A DNA stretch of 64,000 nucleotides from Chamaesiphon minutus PCC 6605 (lineage in GTDB: Bacteria; Cyanobacteriota; Cyanobacteriia; Cyanobacteriales; Chamaesiphonaceae). This document shows positions 28,604 to 37,431 of the stretch, piece after piece (the stretch's first letter is position 1; each line of letters opens with the position of its first letter). The stretch lies in assembly GCF_000317145.1 (NCBI RefSeq), contig NC_019697.1, forward strand, positions 3,630,385 through 3,694,384, given 5' to 3'. The notes below the pieces were generated by a model that worked only from the letters and a program-made list of their open reading frames with translations, was not told where the DNA came from and searched no databases. A program made the translations under genes and the position numbers.

Positions 28604-28712
28604 CGGAAGCGGAGCTAGCAATCCTTGCATCAAAGATCCTTAAGCCGAACTGACATTAATTATTTACTGGAATACTGGCAGAATAAAACTAAGCAACCTT
28701 GTCTACCAATAG

Positions 28713-29247
28713 TTAAATATCATCAATATCTGCATCAGATAGATAAGTGTTGTTGAAGATGCACTCAGCAAAATAGGAACTATCGCCGATTTCAAAACTA
28801 TCGTCAACAGCAATATTACCATCGGGCAAGATCGTGTCGCTGAATGTGCATTTAAAAAAATAAGGTCCGTCAAAATCAGGACTATGGCTGATTTCGGCTC
28901 CAGTCAAGTTGCATCTAGTGAAATTAACATTCCTCATATCAGTACTACTAATATAAGCTCCGATAAGTCAAGTCAGCATTGTCCAAACTTTCAAAAGTAA
29001 TGTTAGCTCCACTTAAGTCAGCTCTTTGGAGATTAGCTCCATTCAGATCGGTTTGCCCAAAATTAGTATTTTTCAAATTGGCACCACCAAAATTGACTCG
29101 CTCCAAAATCATTTCAGCCAAGATAGATCTACTCAAATTAATACCAGCCAAATTAGCACCCACCAACTCGTCAGAGGCTTGAATTTCGACTCCACTGGAA
29201 TCTCTCTCCCCAGCCGCATAACGCTTCAACAACTCTTCAGCAGTCAT
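28713..29247 (-). pseudogene. Pentapeptide-repeat protein gene split by a frameshift
   Basis: The first part starts MTAEELLKRYAAGERD at 29247, the usual head of small cyanobacterial pentapeptide proteins, and runs through A(N/D)LxX repeats to ADLT before going out of frame and stopping at 28948. Dropping one T near 28961-28972 (in GACTTGACTTATCGG on the coding strand) continues the repeats without a break: IGAYISSTDMRNVNFTRCNLTGAEI, to the stop at 28713. So this was one gene of about 178 codons. Downstream the repeats weaken and become rich in aspartate and phenylalanine. Either a recent inactivating indel or a sequencing error explains it. Confidence 0.8.
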
Positions 29248-29444
29248 ATTCTCACTCTTTGGATAGTAATACAGCGATCGCAGGTAGATAATCCCCACAT
29301 GAGGATCGGGAACCTCTGCATTTATTTTAGAATTCCTACTGAAACGGCGGATCGTAGGAGCGTTAAAATAAATAGACTATGGATCTAAGTGACTTAGGAT
29401 TACTATAGACTAGATCTTCGCCTGCCAGTATCCCTAAACTCAGT

Positions 29445-31190
29445 ATGGTTACCACTTCCACACCCAAAAAACTCGCCAAAGTAGAACATTTAAAGACAGA
29501 TAGTAACTATCTGCGGGAACCTGTTGCCAGCGAGCTACTCCTCGATACAAATTATTTCACCGAAGACGCAATTCAGATCCTCAAGTTTCACGGCTCTTAT
29601 CAGCAAGATAATCGCGATAATCGCGTTAAAGGTGAAGAAAAAGATTATCAAATGATGTTGCGGACGCGCAATCCTGGCGGCTTTATCCCACCCCAATTAT
29701 ATTTGGCACTCGATCGATTGGCGAGCGACTATGGGAACGAAACCATCCGCGCGACTACCCGCCAGGGTTTTCAGATGCACGGCATTCTTAAGAAAAACCT
29801 CAAGCCAGCCATCACTGCGATCGTCCAAAATATGGGTTCTACCCTCGGTGCCTGTGGCGACTTAAACCGCAACGTCATGGCACCCCCAGCACCCTTCAAA
29901 AATAAGCCAGAATATAGATATGCTTTGACGTATGCCGATCGCATTGCCGATCTGCTGACGCCCCAATCAGGTGCATATTATGAGGTTTGGCTGGATGGAG
30001 AAAAAGTCATTAGCGGCGAACCAGCACCGGAAGTCAAAGCAGCATTAACGAAGGATCTCGATCCTACAATTTTCCCTGGAGATGCAGAACCGCTGTATGG
30101 GATGCAATACATGCCTCGCAAATTTAAAATTGCGATTACCGTACCAGGCGATAACTCGATCGATATTTTCTCTCAAGACCTAGGATTGGTAGTAATTACT
30201 AATCCTAAAGGACAATTATTGGGCTTTAATGTTTATGCTGGTGGCGGATTGGGACGTACCCATAATAAAGAAGAAACCTTCGCGCGGATTGCCGATCCGA
30301 TCGGCTATGTAACTAAAGCAAATATCTACGATTTAGTTAAAGCGATCGTGTCTACCCAACGCGATTATGGCGATCGCACCAATCGTCGTCACGCGCGGAT
30401 GAAGTACCTCATTCACGATTGGGGTGTGGCTAAATTTAAAGCCAAGGTTGAAGAATATTATGGCAAAAAAATTCAACCGCTCAAGCAACTTCCTGCATTT
30501 AAATATCTAGACTTTTTGGGTTGGCACGAACAAGGCGACGGCAAGCTATTTCTAGGTATCTCAGTCGTCAATGGGCGGATTAAAGATGATGGCGATTTTA
30601 AACTTCGCACCGCATTAAGAGAAATCGTCCAAACGTATCAAATCCCGATGCGCGTGACCCCTCATCAAAACGTGCTGATTTATGATATTAAACCAGCCGA
30701 TCGAGATAAAATCGACAAAATCCTCATCGCCAATGGTGTCGAACCAGATCCCACCAAAATCGATACCCTCGTTCGCTACTCAATGGCGTGCCCAGCCCTA
30801 CCTACCTGCGGCCTCGCGGTCACCGAATCCGAACGCGTGGCTCCAAGCGTCAACGAGCGTTTCCGCGCCCTCTTGGACAAATTAGGCTTACCTGACGAGC
30901 AATTCGTCATCCGCATGACTGGTTGCCCCAATGGTTGCGCGCGTCCCTATATGGCAGAAGTCGGTTTCGTCGGTAGTTTCCCCGAAAGTTATCAAGTGTG
31001 GCTGGCTGGTTGTCCCGCTCAGACGCGTTTGGCGCAGGTTTACACCGATCGGATGCACATCAACGATCTGGAGACTTTCTTCACGCCGATGTTGGAGTAT
31101 TTTAAGATCGATCGTAAGCCTGACGAAGGCTTTGGCGATTTTTGTAACCGCGTTGGGTTAGCATCCATTCGCGAGGTTTGCAAGCATTAA
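29445..31190 (+). CDS. sir: Sulfite reductase, ferredoxin-dependent
   Basis: A 581-residue siroheme/4Fe-4S enzyme that reduces sulfite to sulfide with electrons from ferredoxin in the assimilatory pathway. Cluster/siroheme ligands are C449 and C455 (CPALPTC) and C494 and C498 (TGCPNGC). TRQGFQMHG and [17 protein letters not shown] are typical of SiR. Arginine- and lysine-rich siroheme-site segments ([17 protein letters not shown]) are present. Ferredoxin nitrite reductase is the close alternative, but NiR sequences are shorter and differ around these blocks. It has its own promoter region, and a palindromic terminator follows. Confidence 0.93.
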   Translation: MVTTSTPKKLAKVEHLKTDSNYLREPVASELLLDTNYFTEDAIQILKFHGSYQQDNRDNRVKGEEKDYQMMLRTRNPGGFIPPQLYLALDRLASDYGNETIRATTRQGFQMHGILKKNLKPAITAIVQNMGSTLGACGDLNRNVMAPPAPFKNKPEYRYALTYADRIADLLTPQSGAYYEVWLDGEKVISGEPAPEVKAALTKDLDPTIFPGDAEPLYGMQYMPRKFKIAITVPGDNSIDIFSQDLGLVVITNPKGQLLGFNVYAGGGLGRTHNKEETFARIADPIGYVTKANIYDLVKAIVSTQRDYGDRTNRRHARMKYLIHDWGVAKFKAKVEEYYGKKIQPLKQLPAFKYLDFLGWHEQGDGKLFLGISVVNGRIKDDGDFKLRTALREIVQTYQIPMRVTPHQNVLIYDIKPADRDKIDKILIANGVEPDPTKIDTLVRYSMACPALPTCGLAVTESERVAPSVNERFRALLDKLGLPDEQFVIRMTGCPNGCARPYMAEVGFVGSFPESYQVWLAGCPAQTRLAQVYTDRMHINDLETFFTPMLEYFKIDRKPDEGFGDFCNRVGLASIREVCKH

Positions 31191-31211
31191 CGAATGCGAA
31201 TTTACCTTCAT

Positions 31212-31273
31212 CTCAAATGAATCATCGGGTAGAGGCAATTTATGAATTGCCCCTACCCGATGATTCATTTGAG
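31212..31273. terminator. Long perfect palindrome after sir
   Basis: CTCAAATGAATCATCGGGTA is mirrored exactly by TACCCGATGATTCATTTGAG, with AGAGGCAATTTATGAATTGCCCC between. At 62 bp it is likely to end sir transcription. Its core resembles the 17798-17839 palindrome, indicating a dispersed repeat used as a terminator. A small open frame across it is an artefact. Confidence 0.75.
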
Positions 31274-31280
31274 TACATTC

Positions 31281-31570
31281 TCAATCAGTCAATCGAGATC
31301 GCCATCTCACTAATTCTTGTTCGGCAAACTTCCGCACCTGTTCGTCAGGATCGTTTTTGGGTCGATCGACTAATAAATCTATTGCTTCAGGTCGATCTCG
31401 ATAGTTTCTAATGATAGCTTTTAATCTAGTTAAACGAGGATTATATTCGTTAGGATTCTGCCGTTGAAATGGATCGTCAAGTACAAGTCAGTACGAGAAA
31501 TCGAAGATATTCGTTCGATTTGTGTAGCTGCCCATAGCATTAGCAAGTCAATCATTGTCGCGAAGCTCTA
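31281..31570 (-). pseudogene. Remnant of a HEAT-like repeat protein C-terminus
   Basis: On the minus strand 31484-31281 reads DDPFQRQNPNEYNPRL, then RNYRDRPEAIDLLVDRPK and DPDEQVRKFAEQEL, ending at a stop. This is the kind of C-terminal tail I recall from cyanobacterial HEAT-repeat and NACHT/STAND-type proteins. It has no start codon. A frame offset by one base just upstream (31570-31485: MIDLLMLWAATQIERISS..) may be the continuation before an indel. Stops close both frames upstream, so only a fragment remains. Confidence 0.5.
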
Positions 31571-31665
31571 TGGTTATGAGTTCCTAAGAGTAGCTGGGTG
31601 GTGGATCTCCAGAATCGAACTACGTTAGAATCCATTCGCAAGTCTTGTAGATATTAATAGCAATT

Positions 31666-32583
31666 TTGTCAGTTCCGATCGTTTATCATCCCGATTATGT
31701 AGTACCTTTACCCGATAGTCATCGCTTTCCGATGTCTAAATTTCGGATATTGTACGAACTATTATTAGCAGATGGATTAGTCACCACAGAACAAACATTC
31801 GCCCCCACATTACCACCGACGGAATGGCTAGAATTAGTTCACGATCCGGCTTATATTCAGGCTTATTATACAGGCACATTAGATCCCAAAGCCCAACGGC
31901 GCATCGGGTTACCCTGGAGTCCAGAACTCGTCAATCGGACTTGTATCGCCCTCGGTGGCTCGATTCTAACGGCGAAACTCGCGATCGAACATGGCATCGC
32001 CTGTAATACAGCAGGTGGCACCCATCATGCTTTTGCTAATATGGGTTCGGGCTTTTGCATCTTTAACGATCTGGCGATCGCATCTCGCGTCATCCAAAAA
32101 TTAGGATTAGCCAAAAAGATTCTCATCGTCGATCTCGATGTCCATCAAGGTGATGGTACGGCGGCGATTTTTCAACGAGATCCGAGTGTCTTTACCTTCT
32201 CGATGCACTGCGACGTGAATTTTCCCAGCAAGAAACAAACCAGCGATCTCGATGTCCCCCTGCGGGAAGGAATGGAAGATGCGGAGTATTTAAAAACACT
32301 TTCGCAATATTTACCCGATTTATTATCACAGGTGAAACCGGATTTAGTCTTATACGATGCGGGTGTAGATCCGCATATTAGTGACAGGTTGGGCAAACTA
32401 GCATTAACTAATACTGGCATATTCGATCGAGATTTCTATGTGTTAGATACTTGCGTATCTCAAGGTTATCCAGTCGCCTGTGTGATTGGTGGTGGCTATG
32501 CTGAAAATATTCCGAGTTTAGTTTATCGACATTCGTTACTGCATCGATCGGCTAGTAAGGTTTATCACAAATATAAATTGTAA
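31666..32583 (+). CDS. HDAC-like deacetylase (AcuC/HdaH family)
   Basis: A 305-residue member of the arginase-deacetylase superfamily. Hallmarks: TAGGTHHAFANMGSGFCIFNDLAIA (active-site His pair and oxyanion region), IVDLDVHQGDGTA (zinc Asp-x-His) and LYDAGVDPHISDRLG (second zinc Asp). Bacterial members remove acetyl groups from acetoin-linked acetyl-CoA synthetase, polyamines or lysines; the substrate here is unknown. A TTG at 31666 is used because relatives begin with PIVYHPDYV two or three residues in, and no ATG lies near. Confidence 0.9.
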   Translation: MSVPIVYHPDYVVPLPDSHRFPMSKFRILYELLLADGLVTTEQTFAPTLPPTEWLELVHDPAYIQAYYTGTLDPKAQRRIGLPWSPELVNRTCIALGGSILTAKLAIEHGIACNTAGGTHHAFANMGSGFCIFNDLAIASRVIQKLGLAKKILIVDLDVHQGDGTAAIFQRDPSVFTFSMHCDVNFPSKKQTSDLDVPLREGMEDAEYLKTLSQYLPDLLSQVKPDLVLYDAGVDPHISDRLGKLALTNTGIFDRDFYVLDTCVSQGYPVACVIGGGYAENIPSLVYRHSLLHRSASKVYHKYKL

Positions 32584-32919
32584 CTAAATACATAACTCCT
32601 AAAACCTGTACAGTAGATATTGTCTACATCAAAGATATTGGGATTTTTACATTTAAGCAATTAATAAATCAATGAAGTGGTTCTATAAATAACCAGAGAT
32701 AGTGATAAAATTCGCATCAGGATCTTGACATGATCTCTAAAGACTTAATATTATTTGTGCGATAATAATATCAATTTACAATGAAAACAAAAATATTAGC
32801 ATTCTTGACTTTTGTTTTATCTGCATGTTCTACAGTATCAACGCTTACAGAAAAACCTGTAATCACGTTAGAAGAGTTCAACCAACTTCAGAATGGGATG
32901 ACAATAGAGCAATCTGAGA

Positions 32920-34291
32920 CACGGTTAGCGCATCTCAAAACCTATTGACAAGCGGATGTGCTTGGATGGGAAGTGGGAACAGCCGCAGATAAGACAGCAA
33001 GCATATAGCGGTCATTCATCGCGGTTCGCCGGGACTTTTGACGAATACTACGCCGAAAAGATGTCTCACGTTCTAAGGCATTAAGTGCAAGGCGACGTAA
33101 CACGGCAAAATTCTGCGGACCGTGGAGAGAACGAATGCGAGATTTGTCCTCATCAAAGGTGACATCTAATGTCCAATGGACAGAATTCTCAATCCCCCAG
33201 TGCTGGCGAATCGCACTACCAATCCGGTTGGCATCGCTGAGAAGACTGGTTAGGTAAAATTGGACTTCATGAGTGGTCTTGTTCCAATACTGAGACTTGC
33301 GTACAACCATCACAACTGTTTGCAGTCCACTCCACTGGTCTTGTTGATACAGCAATGGTAGTTGTGAAACAGGGACAGTGTAAACTTTCCGGTTTTCAAT
33401 CCGATGATGTCCTTTCTCCACCCGCTGACTAATACTGACATCTACGCCTTTAAACCCCTGTGATTGTGCTGTCTCAAACCAGCTTTTGACTTGTTGGTGT
33501 AGTGTTGGATGATTATCCTTAAGGCTTAACACATAATCGGCATTTGCTCCAGTAATCTTCGTCGCCATCGATTTCTGCGTGCCCATTGCATCGATAGTGA
33601 TGATACAGCCTTGAATGTCTAGCAATTCTAATAATGCGGGAATCGCTGTGATTTCATTAGATTTAGCACTGACTTTTGTTTGTCCCAAGACCAATCGATG
33701 CTCACTCGCCCATGCACTCACCATGTGCAACGCTTTGACCCCAGATGCCCTGTCGTATGAACCTCTGTTGGTTTTACCATCAATGGCGACTACTTCCACT
33801 CCTAGTTGCTCAATTAGTGATTGCACCCACAGCCGAAAGCATTGCTCTAATTCTTTGGGATTGATTTTTTCAAATACTCTTCTAAATGTGTCGGCGCTGG
33901 GGATTCCGCCTGGTAGCTCTAGAAATGTACTTAACCACTCTTGCTTATTCACACCATACTCTTCCATATCCTCCCATCCTTTTGCTCCTGCGATTACTGC
34001 CAAGATGGCAATGGTGATAATGTCTTTGAGTAGATGTACTCTCGTCCTCTGGGTTCTGGGATCTTTAATATCTTGAAAGTATTGCCCAAACTTCTTTGTA
34101 ATTTCTTGGCTGTCTAAATTCGTCGCTCCGACTGTTTCAGTTTTTTGCTTCTTCTTTTCTACTTGTGTCGGCATTACTTTCACTGTAATCGCTAGATGGA
34201 CGCTCGTACCTACCCTAGCTCAGATCTTTCTCAAATAGAAGCCCTCAGCAGCAATCCCTTTGTCAATAGGGTTTGAGGTGCGCTAGCCGTG
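32920..34291 (-). mobile_element. ISAs1-family insertion sequence, copy 2 (1372 bp)
   Basis: The same element as 8122-9493 in the opposite orientation, bounded by CACGGTTAGCGCATCTCAAA on the left and the complement of CACGGCTAGCGCACCTCAAA on the right. A perfect 10-bp duplication CAATCTGAGA lies at 32910-32919 and 34292-34301. It is inserted in a lipoprotein gene. Confidence 0.96.
32942..34183 (-). CDS. ISAs1-family transposase (copy 2)
   Basis: 413 residues, identical in sequence to the transposase at 8230-9471, with the same D135, D198 and E332 catalytic residues and GTG start. Identity of both copies implies recent transposition within this chromosome. Confidence 0.95.
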   Translation of the reverse strand: MKVMPTQVEKKKQKTETVGATNLDSQEITKKFGQYFQDIKDPRTQRTRVHLLKDIITIAILAVIAGAKGWEDMEEYGVNKQEWLSTFLELPGGIPSADTFRRVFEKINPKELEQCFRLWVQSLIEQLGVEVVAIDGKTNRGSYDRASGVKALHMVSAWASEHRLVLGQTKVSAKSNEITAIPALLELLDIQGCIITIDAMGTQKSMATKITGANADYVLSLKDNHPTLHQQVKSWFETAQSQGFKGVDVSISQRVEKGHHRIENRKVYTVPVSQLPLLYQQDQWSGLQTVVMVVRKSQYWNKTTHEVQFYLTSLLSDANRIGSAIRQHWGIENSVHWTLDVTFDEDKSRIRSLHGPQNFAVLRRLALNALERETSFRRSIRQKSRRTAMNDRYMLAVLSAAVPTSHPSTSACQ

Positions 34292-34534
34292 CAATCTGAG
34301 AAAATAGTTGGCGCAAAGTCTGTTGTTTTCAGCGAATCTAAAGTGGGCAATGTAGAAATGAAAATTTTACAGTGGGCAAATAATGGCGGCATATCTAACG
34401 CCAATGCAACCTTCCAAAATAGTAAATTGATGGGGAAGGCGCAAGTCGGGCTAAAGTAGCAAAATAGTAGAGTGGGCAGTAACCACCATCTAGATTTGAG
34501 GCATCATCTAACCGCTCGATTTGAAACCGAATAC

Positions 34535-34744
34535 CTAGATTTTGCCCTCAATGCTATTTAGTTTTTGCTTTAAAATTACTTCCATTTCTCGCAAATCTTC
34601 ATCTGTCTGTGGAAACTTGTATATTGGACTATTAGGATTTCCCTTATTAATCAAAGCCTCGATCGCGTCATCATCTTCTCGATGCTGCAAAATATACTCT
34701 CTTAGCTCTTGGCGAGTCATACTATCGAAGTTAGGCTTCGTCAT
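34535..34744 (-). CDS. DUF6887-like small protein (second gene of a two-gene module)
   Basis: A 69-residue acidic protein beginning TKPNFDSMTRQELREYILQH and continuing REDDDAIEALINKG. The head M-T-R-x-E-L-R-x-Y-x-L, then R-E-D-D-D-A, is what I remember for the family called DUF6887 (name from memory, not searched). The ATG at 34744 is preceded by GGAGGTTTAATA, a strong ribosome site. It lies inside the end of the upstream DUF6888-like gene (14-bp overlap), so translation is coupled. No catalytic motif is visible. A related N-terminal domain occurs at 42165-42605. Confidence 0.75.
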   Translation of the reverse strand: MTKPNFDSMTRQELREYILQHREDDDAIEALINKGNPNSPIYKFPQTDEDLREMEVILKQKLNSIEGKI

Positions 34745-34922
34745 TATTAAACCTCCATTGACCATTGGGGAAAATTAAAATTTCGAGGCTTTCGGTTGCA
34801 CCTGTGAGGATAAACACTGTTTTGGTATTCGGATTGTACCGAAATACATGGATCGGTTGGTATCCATTTGAGAGCATTTGACACACTCTGACGCAGGCAA
34901 AAGCCTGTTCTACAGTAGGCAT
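34731..34922 (-). CDS. DUF6888-like small protein (first gene of a two-gene module)
   Basis: A 63-residue protein: PTVEQAFACVRVCQMLSNGY, then QPIHVFRYNPNTKTVFIL, ending EILIFPNGQWRF. The order (helix with conserved C/A, Y-x-P-I-x-V/M-x-R, then F-I-L-x-G and F/Y-P-N-G-x-W-R) is shared with the 59-residue product at 41986-42165 and fits, from memory, DUF6888. The ATG at 34922 is taken; 14 codons upstream in frame look non-coding. The last 14 bases overlap the DUF6887-like gene. Confidence 0.75.
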   Translation of the reverse strand: MPTVEQAFACVRVCQMLSNGYQPIHVFRYNPNTKTVFILTGATESLEILIFPNGQWRFNNDEA

Positions 34923-35281
34923 ACGCTGAATATTTACATAATAGCAAATACAACCATACCGCAAAGGAGTACGGTAGATTCAGTATGCTATTCAGTAGAT
35001 ACCATCTGGGCTTCAGCCAATTTTAACCCGATCGATGTCCAGGCTGTCTTGCTTTACGATCGAGAATATTCAAATAAACGATCGATAATTATTACAAATA
35101 ATTTGATGATTTATGCAAACTTCTAGCGGTAATATGCTAATGCTGGATTGACTTGTAGCGATTTTGCTATTGTTGCTAGATATTAAGTTAAATTTTTACA
35201 GAGGTCGCGTCCGAACCCCGATTTGTTTGCGACAATCTAAACAGAATCGAACGGTAGACTGGGACTAAAGGATAAAGATAT
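34923..35281. other. Intergenic region before chlB
   Basis: 359 bp between the divergent small-gene pair and chlB. AT-rich, no hairpin of note and no gene. AAAGGATAAAGATAT just before 35282 provides the chlB ribosome site (AAGGAT). Confidence 0.5.
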
Positions 35282-36808
35282 ATGAAATTAGCTTATTGGA
35301 TGTACGCTGCTCCCGCTCATATTGGGACTTTGCGGGTGGCGACTTCGTTTAAAAACGTTCATGCGATCATGCACGCGCCGATCGGCGATGATTACTTTAA
35401 CGTGATGCGATCGATGCTGTCGCGGGAACGGGATTTTACACCAGTGACGACTAGTGTAGTCGATCGACATGTGCTCTCGCGCGGCTCGCAGGAGAAGGTG
35501 GTCGATAATATCACCCGCAAGGATGCTGAGGAGCATCCAGATCTGATCGTCCTTACGCCGACTTGTACGTCGAGCATCCTTCAAGAAGATCTCGCCAACT
35601 TTGTCCAACGCGCGTCGCTGGAAGCTAAAGCCGATGTGTTGCTGGCGGATGTCAATCATTATCGCTTCAACGAGATGCAGGCTGCCGATCGCACTCTACA
35701 GCAGATCGTCCAGTTTTATATCGAGAAGGCACGTAAGAAGGGCAATTTAGTCACCGAGAAGACGGCGCAGCCTTCGGTAAATATCATCGGGATTTCCACC
35801 CTCGCTTTCCACAATAATCATGACTGCACCGAACTCAAGAAGTTGATGGGTGAATTGGGGATTACCGTCAATGCGATTATCCCTGAAGGTGCCAACGTTG
35901 ACGAACTTCGCAGTCTGCCCCAAGCCTGGTTTAACCTGGCTCCCTACCGCGAATTAGGGCCGATGACCACAGATTACCTCGCTGCTGAATTTGGGATGCC
36001 CTGCGTCGATATTACCCCCATGGGTGTCGTCGAAACCGCACGCTGCATTCGCAAGATTCAAACGATCTTAACTGCGGGTGGTGCGGATGTAAATTACGAA
36101 GACTTTATCAACGAGCAAACTATTCACGTTTCCCAAGCCGCTTGGTTCTCTCGATCGATCGATTGTCAGAATTTAACTGGTAAAAAAGCCGTTGTCTATG
36201 GCGATGCTACCCACGCAGCAGCTATTACCAAGATTCTCACCCGCGAAATGGGGATTCATGTCGTCTGGGCGGGGACTTTTTGCAAGCCAGATGAAGAATG
36301 GTTCCGTAAGGAAGTTGAAGGATATTGTGATGAAGTAATTATCTCCGACGATCATGGCTTAATTGGCGATCGCATTGCAAATAGTGAGCCTTCGGCAATT
36401 TTTGGGACGCAAATGGAACGACACGTCGGTAAACGTTTAAATATTCCTACTGGCGTAATTTCGGCACCGATTCACGTTCAGAATTTTCCAATCGGATATA
36501 AGCCATTTTTGGGTTATGAAGGCACCAATCAAGTTGTAGATTTAATCTACAATTCGTTCACATTGGGTATGGAAGATCACCTGTTAGAAATCTTCGGCGG
36601 ACACGATACTAAAGAAGTAATTACTAAAGGGATCTCGGCTGATTCTGACTTAGGTTGGAATAAAGAAGCTCAAGCAGAACTGAATAAAGTTCCTGGGTTT
36701 GTGCGCGGTAAAGTCAAACGCAATACCGAGAAGTTTGCACGCGATCGGGGTCAAACTACGATCACTTTAGAAGTAATGTACGCAGCAAAAGAAGCAGTTG
36801 GAGCTTAG
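35282..36808 (+). CDS. chlB: Light-independent protochlorophyllide reductase subunit B
   Basis: A 508-residue nitrogenase-like subunit. With ChlN it forms the catalytic NB component that reduces protochlorophyllide in the dark, with electrons from ChlL. The start [19 protein letters not shown] is the family N-terminus. D36 in APIGDDYF is the unusual aspartate ligand of the NB iron-sulfur cluster, and C95 in TPTCTSS is present. The C-terminal domain (about 460-505, [28 protein letters not shown]) is the usual one. chlL and chlN are not in the window. Full length. Confidence 0.98.
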   Translation: MKLAYWMYAAPAHIGTLRVATSFKNVHAIMHAPIGDDYFNVMRSMLSRERDFTPVTTSVVDRHVLSRGSQEKVVDNITRKDAEEHPDLIVLTPTCTSSILQEDLANFVQRASLEAKADVLLADVNHYRFNEMQAADRTLQQIVQFYIEKARKKGNLVTEKTAQPSVNIIGISTLAFHNNHDCTELKKLMGELGITVNAIIPEGANVDELRSLPQAWFNLAPYRELGPMTTDYLAAEFGMPCVDITPMGVVETARCIRKIQTILTAGGADVNYEDFINEQTIHVSQAAWFSRSIDCQNLTGKKAVVYGDATHAAAITKILTREMGIHVVWAGTFCKPDEEWFRKEVEGYCDEVIISDDHGLIGDRIANSEPSAIFGTQMERHVGKRLNIPTGVISAPIHVQNFPIGYKPFLGYEGTNQVVDLIYNSFTLGMEDHLLEIFGGHDTKEVITKGISADSDLGWNKEAQAELNKVPGFVRGKVKRNTEKFARDRGQTTITLEVMYAAKEAVGA

Positions 36809-36815
36809 TAAATTT

Positions 36816-36850
36816 CTTGCTCCCTCTCTTTCTAAAGGGGAGGGAGTAAG
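36816..36850 (+). terminator. Hairpin after chlB
   Basis: CTTGCTCCCTC...GAGGGAGTAAG with TCTTTCTAAAGGGG between, followed by ATTT. It lies 8 bp after the chlB stop. It is T-poor downstream, so strength is uncertain. Confidence 0.6.
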
Positions 36851-36871
36851 ATTTAAATTAACTTAGTTATT

Positions 36872-37417
36872 ATGCAAGTAAAATCTGTGCTGTTACTGGC
36901 ACTCACTCTTGGATTTAGTATTAAAATTATGCCCGCATCTCTTGCCGATAGCACTATCGACAAGAGCGAACGCAATACTTCTCTAGTAAGTAACATAAAA
37001 AAAACAATCGATGTATCAAAAATATCGATCGGTGGTTTGAAGCTAGGTATGACTACTAGAGAGGTGACAAAGATATTAGGCAAACCTCGGCAGATTAAGC
37101 AGCAATATGATGATACATGCTTCCAACGATATACGACCGATCTGACCTACAATAAGCTAAAAGTATTCATGCTGGGCAGTACTAAAAATAATGCTCGAAT
37201 TCACTCTATTTATACTTCAAATCCAGCTTATAGAACTAGCGAAGGAATTCGAGTCGGCAATCGTAAGAGTCAAGCTAAACAAGCATATGCTAACTTTAAA
37301 GCAGATGGAAATGACAAATATCCATTGGTTTATATCAATAGCAGTTTTGGTGGATTGGGATTTAAAACCCGTAATGATTTAATTACGTCGATCGACTTAA
37401 TATCATCATCTTGTTAA
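36872..37417 (+). CDS. Exported hypothetical protein, SmpA/OmlA-like pattern
   Basis: A 181-residue protein with a signal peptide (QVKSVLLLALTLGFSIKIMPASLA, cleavage after about residue 25). In the mature part SIGGLKLGMTTREVTKILGKP matches the L-G-M-T...I-L-G-K-P motif of the SmpA/OmlA and BLIP-like fold. A second, related half follows (SEGIRVGNRKSQAKQAYANFK). Four cysteine/aromatic pairs do not form an obvious motif. Its stop lies 14 bp before menD, so the two may be cotranscribed, but a role in menaquinone or phylloquinone synthesis is not implied. Confidence 0.75.
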   Translation: MQVKSVLLLALTLGFSIKIMPASLADSTIDKSERNTSLVSNIKKTIDVSKISIGGLKLGMTTREVTKILGKPRQIKQQYDDTCFQRYTTDLTYNKLKVFMLGSTKNNARIHSIYTSNPAYRTSEGIRVGNRKSQAKQAYANFKADGNDKYPLVYINSSFGGLGFKTRNDLITSIDLISSSC

Positions 37418-37431
37418 TCGCTCTTGCCAAA

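Larger units (their letters stand above)
32781..34459 (+). pseudogene. Small lipoprotein gene (SmpA/BamE-like) interrupted by ISAs1
   Basis: Exons 32781-32919 and 34302-34459, joined after removing the IS and one 10-bp duplication, give an uninterrupted frame of 98 codons. The product begins MKTKILAFLTFVLSAC with a lipobox (LSAC, C16). Then comes FNQLQNGMTIEQSEKIVGAK and a second half ending NANATFQNSKLMGKAQVGLK. The N-G-M-T...I-V-G pattern is that of the small SmpA/BamE-like and DUF3862-type lipoproteins. The insertion truncates the protein after residue 46, so it is inactivated. That the join restores the frame exactly shows the damage came only from this insertion. Confidence 0.9.

Noticed and set aside
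31178-31411. 77-codon plus-strand frame after sir
   Set aside because: It reads through the palindromic terminator and antisense to a recognisable HEAT-like remnant.
31580-31640. tRNA-like 3' end on the minus strand (GTTCGATTCTGG followed by ...CCACCA)
   Set aside because: The T stem does not pair and no matching 5' acceptor or anticodon arm is found upstream within tRNA length.
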